Origin: Verrucomicrobiota bacterium
GTDB taxonomy: Bacteria > Verrucomicrobiota > Verrucomicrobiia > CAIQCK01
Direction of reading: 5' to 3'
Length of the DNA: 64,000 nt
Assembly (NCBI GenBank): GCA_016235595.1
Contig: JACRJX010000007.1
Location: 62,001-126,000, forward strand
In this document: in pieces, positions 61,428-64,000 of the stretch
How the letters are laid out: each line of letters begins with the position of its first letter
Position numbering within the stretch: the stretch's first letter is position 1
Program-made: the position numbers and the translations under genes
Notes under the pieces: generated by a model
Databases searched by the model: none
Seen by the model: only the letters and a program-made list of their open reading frames with translations
What the model was told of the DNA's origin: nothing

Positions 61428-63101
61428 TCAACCCAAGCCGTAGATCGCCGCCGCCTTGACCTCTTGTTCCTTGCGCGCGTCGTTCCAACCCAGCCGTGGT
61501 GCTGCGATGTCGGCAAGCTCGCGCAGGATTGGTTCGCGTGCGTTGCCGAGCAGCGCGATAAGGCTGCGCCGGCAGACGAGGTCGCTGAGGTGCTCGACGT
61601 ATTCGTTCGCAACGATCCGCTCGATCTCGCCGACGGTGTAGGATGGCAGCGACTGCAAGGGGCGCTCTTGTTCGGCGGTGGCTGACGTGGCGTAAGTCTC
61701 CGCCGCAGTGCCGTAGCGTTCAAGGAGCGTGGTGACGCGCGATTCTGTGAGACCGGTTTTCTGTGCCACGCGCCGGATCCATTCGGAGCGGCTCGCCGGC
61801 TCGGCAGGGAAATCCTTGCCGCCGCCGATCGGCAACTGCTCGCTGGAACATCTCCGCTGCACGCCGAGCCGCGCCATCAGTTGGTCGGCGACCTGTTCGG
61901 CGAATGCGCGGAAGGTGGTCCACTTGCCGCCGACGAGGCTGTAGATCGGAAACGCGCGACCGGCGGCCGGCTCGTCGGCGCGGATGCTGTGGCCGCGGCT
62001 GATGACGGCAGTGACATCAGCACCGGTGCGCGGCAGCGGGCGGACGCCGCAGAAGGTGAACACAATCTGCTCGCGCGTGATCTTCAAGCCGGGGAACACG
62101 CTGCGCAGCGTCGTGAGCATATATTCGATCTCGGCTTCGTCGCAGCGCACTGTGTCGGGATCCTCGACGCGGATGTCCGTGGAACCCATGATGACCTTGT
62201 CGAGGAATGGGAAGACGATGCAGACGCGGCCATCGTCATGCTGGTAATAAACCATCCGGCCGTCGAGCGCGCGGTGAAGGTCTTTGTTGTCTACGACGAG
62301 ATGCGAGCCCTTGGTCGGCCCCATGTAGCGCGTCGCGAGGCCGAGAGCGGCGTTGGTCTTGTCCACCCAGCCGCCGGTGGCGTTGACCACCACGCGCGGC
62401 CGTGCCGCGACGGTCTGGCCAGTGGCCTCGTCCTTCAACAACACACTGCCATCCTGCGCGCCGGCGACGGAAACGTAGTTGATCGCACGGCAACGCGGAT
62501 TGGCGCGGATGGCGTCCTGGATCAACTCAAAGCACAACCGCTCCGCTTGCGTGATCCATGCGTCCCAGTAGGTCGCCGTCGCAACGATATCCGTCCGCAG
62601 TCCGGGCGTGGCGGCAAGCGATTTTTGTTTGCCGGTGACGAAATGGTGCGGCGTCTTTGGGTTGTGGCGCGTCACGAGGTCATAGAACGTGAGACCGCAT
62701 GTGATAGGCACGAGGCCGCGGTTGCCGGGCGCAAGGTCGAAGCCGGCGAAGATAAGCGCGGACTTGATCAATCCGCCGAACCACGATGTCAGCGGGATGG
62801 TGGTCCTCAGTGGCGCGACGTAGTGAGCGGCGTTGTCGAGCAGGCGGTTGCGCTCCACCAGCGATTCGGCCACCAGCTTGAACTCGCGGTTCTCCAGGTA
62901 ACGCAGTCCACCGTGGATCATCCGCGACGACTTTGAGGTCGCGCCGGCGCAGAAATCGCTTTTGTCCACCAGCAGGCAATCCACCCCTTGCAGCGCCAGC
63001 TCGCGGAACAACCCCGCGCCGTTGATGCCGCCGCCGAGGATGAGCACGCTCACCTGCGGTTCGTTCTTGAGGTCCTGAAGAATCTCCTCGCGCCAGTTCA
63101 T
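61428..63101 (-). CDS. glpD: Aerobic glycerol-3-phosphate dehydrogenase
   Basis: A 557-residue FAD enzyme of the GlpD/GlpA family that oxidises glycerol-3-phosphate to dihydroxyacetone phosphate at the membrane and passes electrons to quinone. The FAD loop is ILGGGINGAG (21-30), followed by DKSDFCAGATSKSSRMIHGG, the family signature. Later blocks include GPTKGSHLVV, FPFLDKVIMGSTD and a C-terminal helical domain (about 430-557). Length and start are standard. It begins 5 bases after the stop of the second URO-D protein on the same strand, so the two are likely co-transcribed. The kinase on the other strand could supply its substrate. Confidence 0.94.
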   Translation of the reverse strand: MNWREEILQDLKNEPQVSVLILGGGINGAGLFRELALQGVDCLLVDKSDFCAGATSKSSRMIHGGLRYLENREFKLVAESLVERNRLLDNAAHYVAPLRTTIPLTSWFGGLIKSALIFAGFDLAPGNRGLVPITCGLTFYDLVTRHNPKTPHHFVTGKQKSLAATPGLRTDIVATATYWDAWITQAERLCFELIQDAIRANPRCRAINYVSVAGAQDGSVLLKDEATGQTVAARPRVVVNATGGWVDKTNAALGLATRYMGPTKGSHLVVDNKDLHRALDGRMVYYQHDDGRVCIVFPFLDKVIMGSTDIRVEDPDTVRCDEAEIEYMLTTLRSVFPGLKITREQIVFTFCGVRPLPRTGADVTAVISRGHSIRADEPAAGRAFPIYSLVGGKWTTFRAFAEQVADQLMARLGVQRRCSSEQLPIGGGKDFPAEPASRSEWIRRVAQKTGLTESRVTTLLERYGTAAETYATSATAEQERPLQSLPSYTVGEIERIVANEYVEHLSDLVCRRSLIALLGNAREPILRELADIAAPRLGWNDARKEQEVKAAAIYGLG

Positions 63102-63106
63102 GATTA

Positions 63107-64000
63107 TTATGCCCAGAATCCGTCGGTGGTTTTGCCCTGCCAGTGTTCGAGTGAGAGCGGGTAGTTGCCATACATCCGCAGCGTGTGGAGCATGGCCAGA
63201 TAGTTCTCCGGTTTCACAGCGGAGTGAATGGAGTTGCCGGAGGAGAGAATAAAGCCGCCGCCGGGCGCGCCTTTGCGGATGGCGTCCTTGGTCTCGGCGA
63301 TGACGTCGGAGATGGAGCCGAACGTCAGCGTTTTCGCGCAGTTGACGTTGCCCTTGATGGCGATGCGGTTGCCGTATTTGGCTTTCACTGCGCCGATGTC
63401 CATGCCCGCCACCGGATCAATCGGGTCGAGGCAATCAATGCCGCTGTCCACCACCATATCTATGATCGGCCAGAGGTTGCCGTCGCAATGCTTGATGACG
63501 TGGAGGCCCAGTTCCTTGAAGCCGGTCATGACGCGCTTGAGGCCGGGGTTGAACATTTTGCGGAAAATCTCCGGCGACACGAACGGCGCCTGCGTCGAGC
63601 AGTAGTCGTCGCCGGTGAAGACGAAATCCGCGCCGCGCGTGGCGACTTCCTTCGCCATCGCGAGATTGACGTCCACCGACATCTCCACCAGACCTTCCAC
63701 CAACTCGGGGCAATCGTAGATCGCCTCCATGATTTCGTTGAAGCCGAGCAAGTAGCGCGGGATGGAAAAGACGTCGTTGAGATGGACGCCGATGGCCTTC
63801 TTGCCTTTGAAGTTTTTGACGCAGGCTTCGAGGCTGGCGTAGCGGCCCGGCGCGCGCGGGTCGGGCGGCGTGTAACGGCGAAAGTCCTCCAGCGTTTTGA
63901 TCGGCCCGGAGATCGGGAACGGATCTTCCTCGCCGGTGTAGCGCCGCACGATGCCCCATTCGTTGCGAAACTCGTCCGGCCCGGTCTTCTCCTTTGTGAA
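63107..64000 (-). CDS. URO-D family protein, N-terminally truncated by window edge
   Basis: The C-terminal 297 residues of a uroporphyrinogen-decarboxylase-superfamily TIM barrel; the frame is open to the right edge, so the start is outside. It shares the fold with the protein at 46076-47260, but the zinc triad is gone: the HxC site reads IKHCDGN and the final Cys is replaced (SSGNSIH). It also lacks HemE signatures. It therefore belongs to an uncharacterised branch, probably not a corrinoid methyltransferase. It lies 5 bases upstream of glpD on the same strand, which suggests a role linked to glycerol or sugar breakdown. Confidence 0.85.
   Translation of the reverse strand, partial: FTKEKTGPDEFRNEWGIVRRYTGEEDPFPISGPIKTLEDFRRYTPPDPRAPGRYASLEACVKNFKGKKAIGVHLNDVFSIPRYLLGFNEIMEAIYDCPELVEGLVEMSVDVNLAMAKEVATRGADFVFTGDDYCSTQAPFVSPEIFRKMFNPGLKRVMTGFKELGLHVIKHCDGNLWPIIDMVVDSGIDCLDPIDPVAGMDIGAVKAKYGNRIAIKGNVNCAKTLTFGSISDVIAETKDAIRKGAPGGGFILSSGNSIHSAVKPENYLAMLHTLRMYGNYPLSLEHWQGKTTDGFWA

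Overview
The window is about 64 kb of one G+C-rich bacterial chromosome, densely coding on both strands, with no tRNA, rRNA, CRISPR array, transposase or phage gene that I could see. The gene mix points to the PVC superphylum, most likely Verrucomicrobiota: a Tad-type pilus locus, many Tat- or Sec-exported catabolic enzymes (sulfatase, GH36-like and GH101-like hydrolases, Gfo/Idh/MocA, ThuA, creatininase, M55 peptidase, DUF5107, ceramidase-like), HzsA-related di-haem proteins, and a Ser/Thr kinase fused to leucine-rich repeats. This assignment is inference from gene content.

Layout. 1-2007: the end of a NarL-type histidine kinase, its response regulator, and a Flp pilin gene with a good sigma70-like promoter and a strong terminator. 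2206-10994: DUF362 protein, then cpaB, cpaC, cpaE, cpaF, tadB and tadC. No prepilin peptidase or TadE/F genes are in the window. A roughly 60-bp element is shared between the regions upstream of flp and of cpaE. 11130-14593: two exported proteins (jelly-roll-like, PQQ-type propeller) and a convergent M55 D-aminopeptidase. 15023-17421: a low-G+C pair, membrane protein plus AIPR abortive-infection protein, a probable acquired defence island. 17474-25706 (minus): exported DegT-type aminotransferase, exported Fe-S aldo/keto reductase, Ser/Thr kinase with LRRs, and a PurF paralogue without its catalytic cysteine.

25934-35865 (minus): acetyltransferase-like membrane protein, creatininase, two exported oxidoreductase-like proteins, an IclR regulator with a near-perfect palindromic operator at its start, and a 1384-residue HzsA-related/F5-8C/SUMF1 fusion. 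36135-39482: thymidylate-synthase-like protein, HAD hydrolase, DUF218 protein, PxpA. 39561-46063 (plus): exported barrel protein, large glycosidase-like protein, sulfatase. 46076-57194 (minus): methyltransferase-like URO-D protein, a second HzsA-related di-haem protein, then DUF5107, ceramidase-like and GH36-like genes joined by ATGA overlaps, and a TIM-barrel isomerase. 57256-64000: ThuA protein, glycerol dehydrogenase, small membrane protein and FGGY kinase on plus, then GlpD and a second URO-D protein on minus, running off the right edge.

How the genes work together. The left 11 kb builds and probably regulates a surface pilus. Most of the rest looks like scavenging of complex, partly sulfated glycans or glycoconjugates. 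Enzymes exported by Tat or Sec would strip and oxidise sugars in the periplasm, the di-haem HzsA-related proteins may carry electrons, and sugar or glycerol products would enter central metabolism through the FGGY kinase, GldA and GlpD. No transporter genes were seen, so uptake must be encoded elsewhere.
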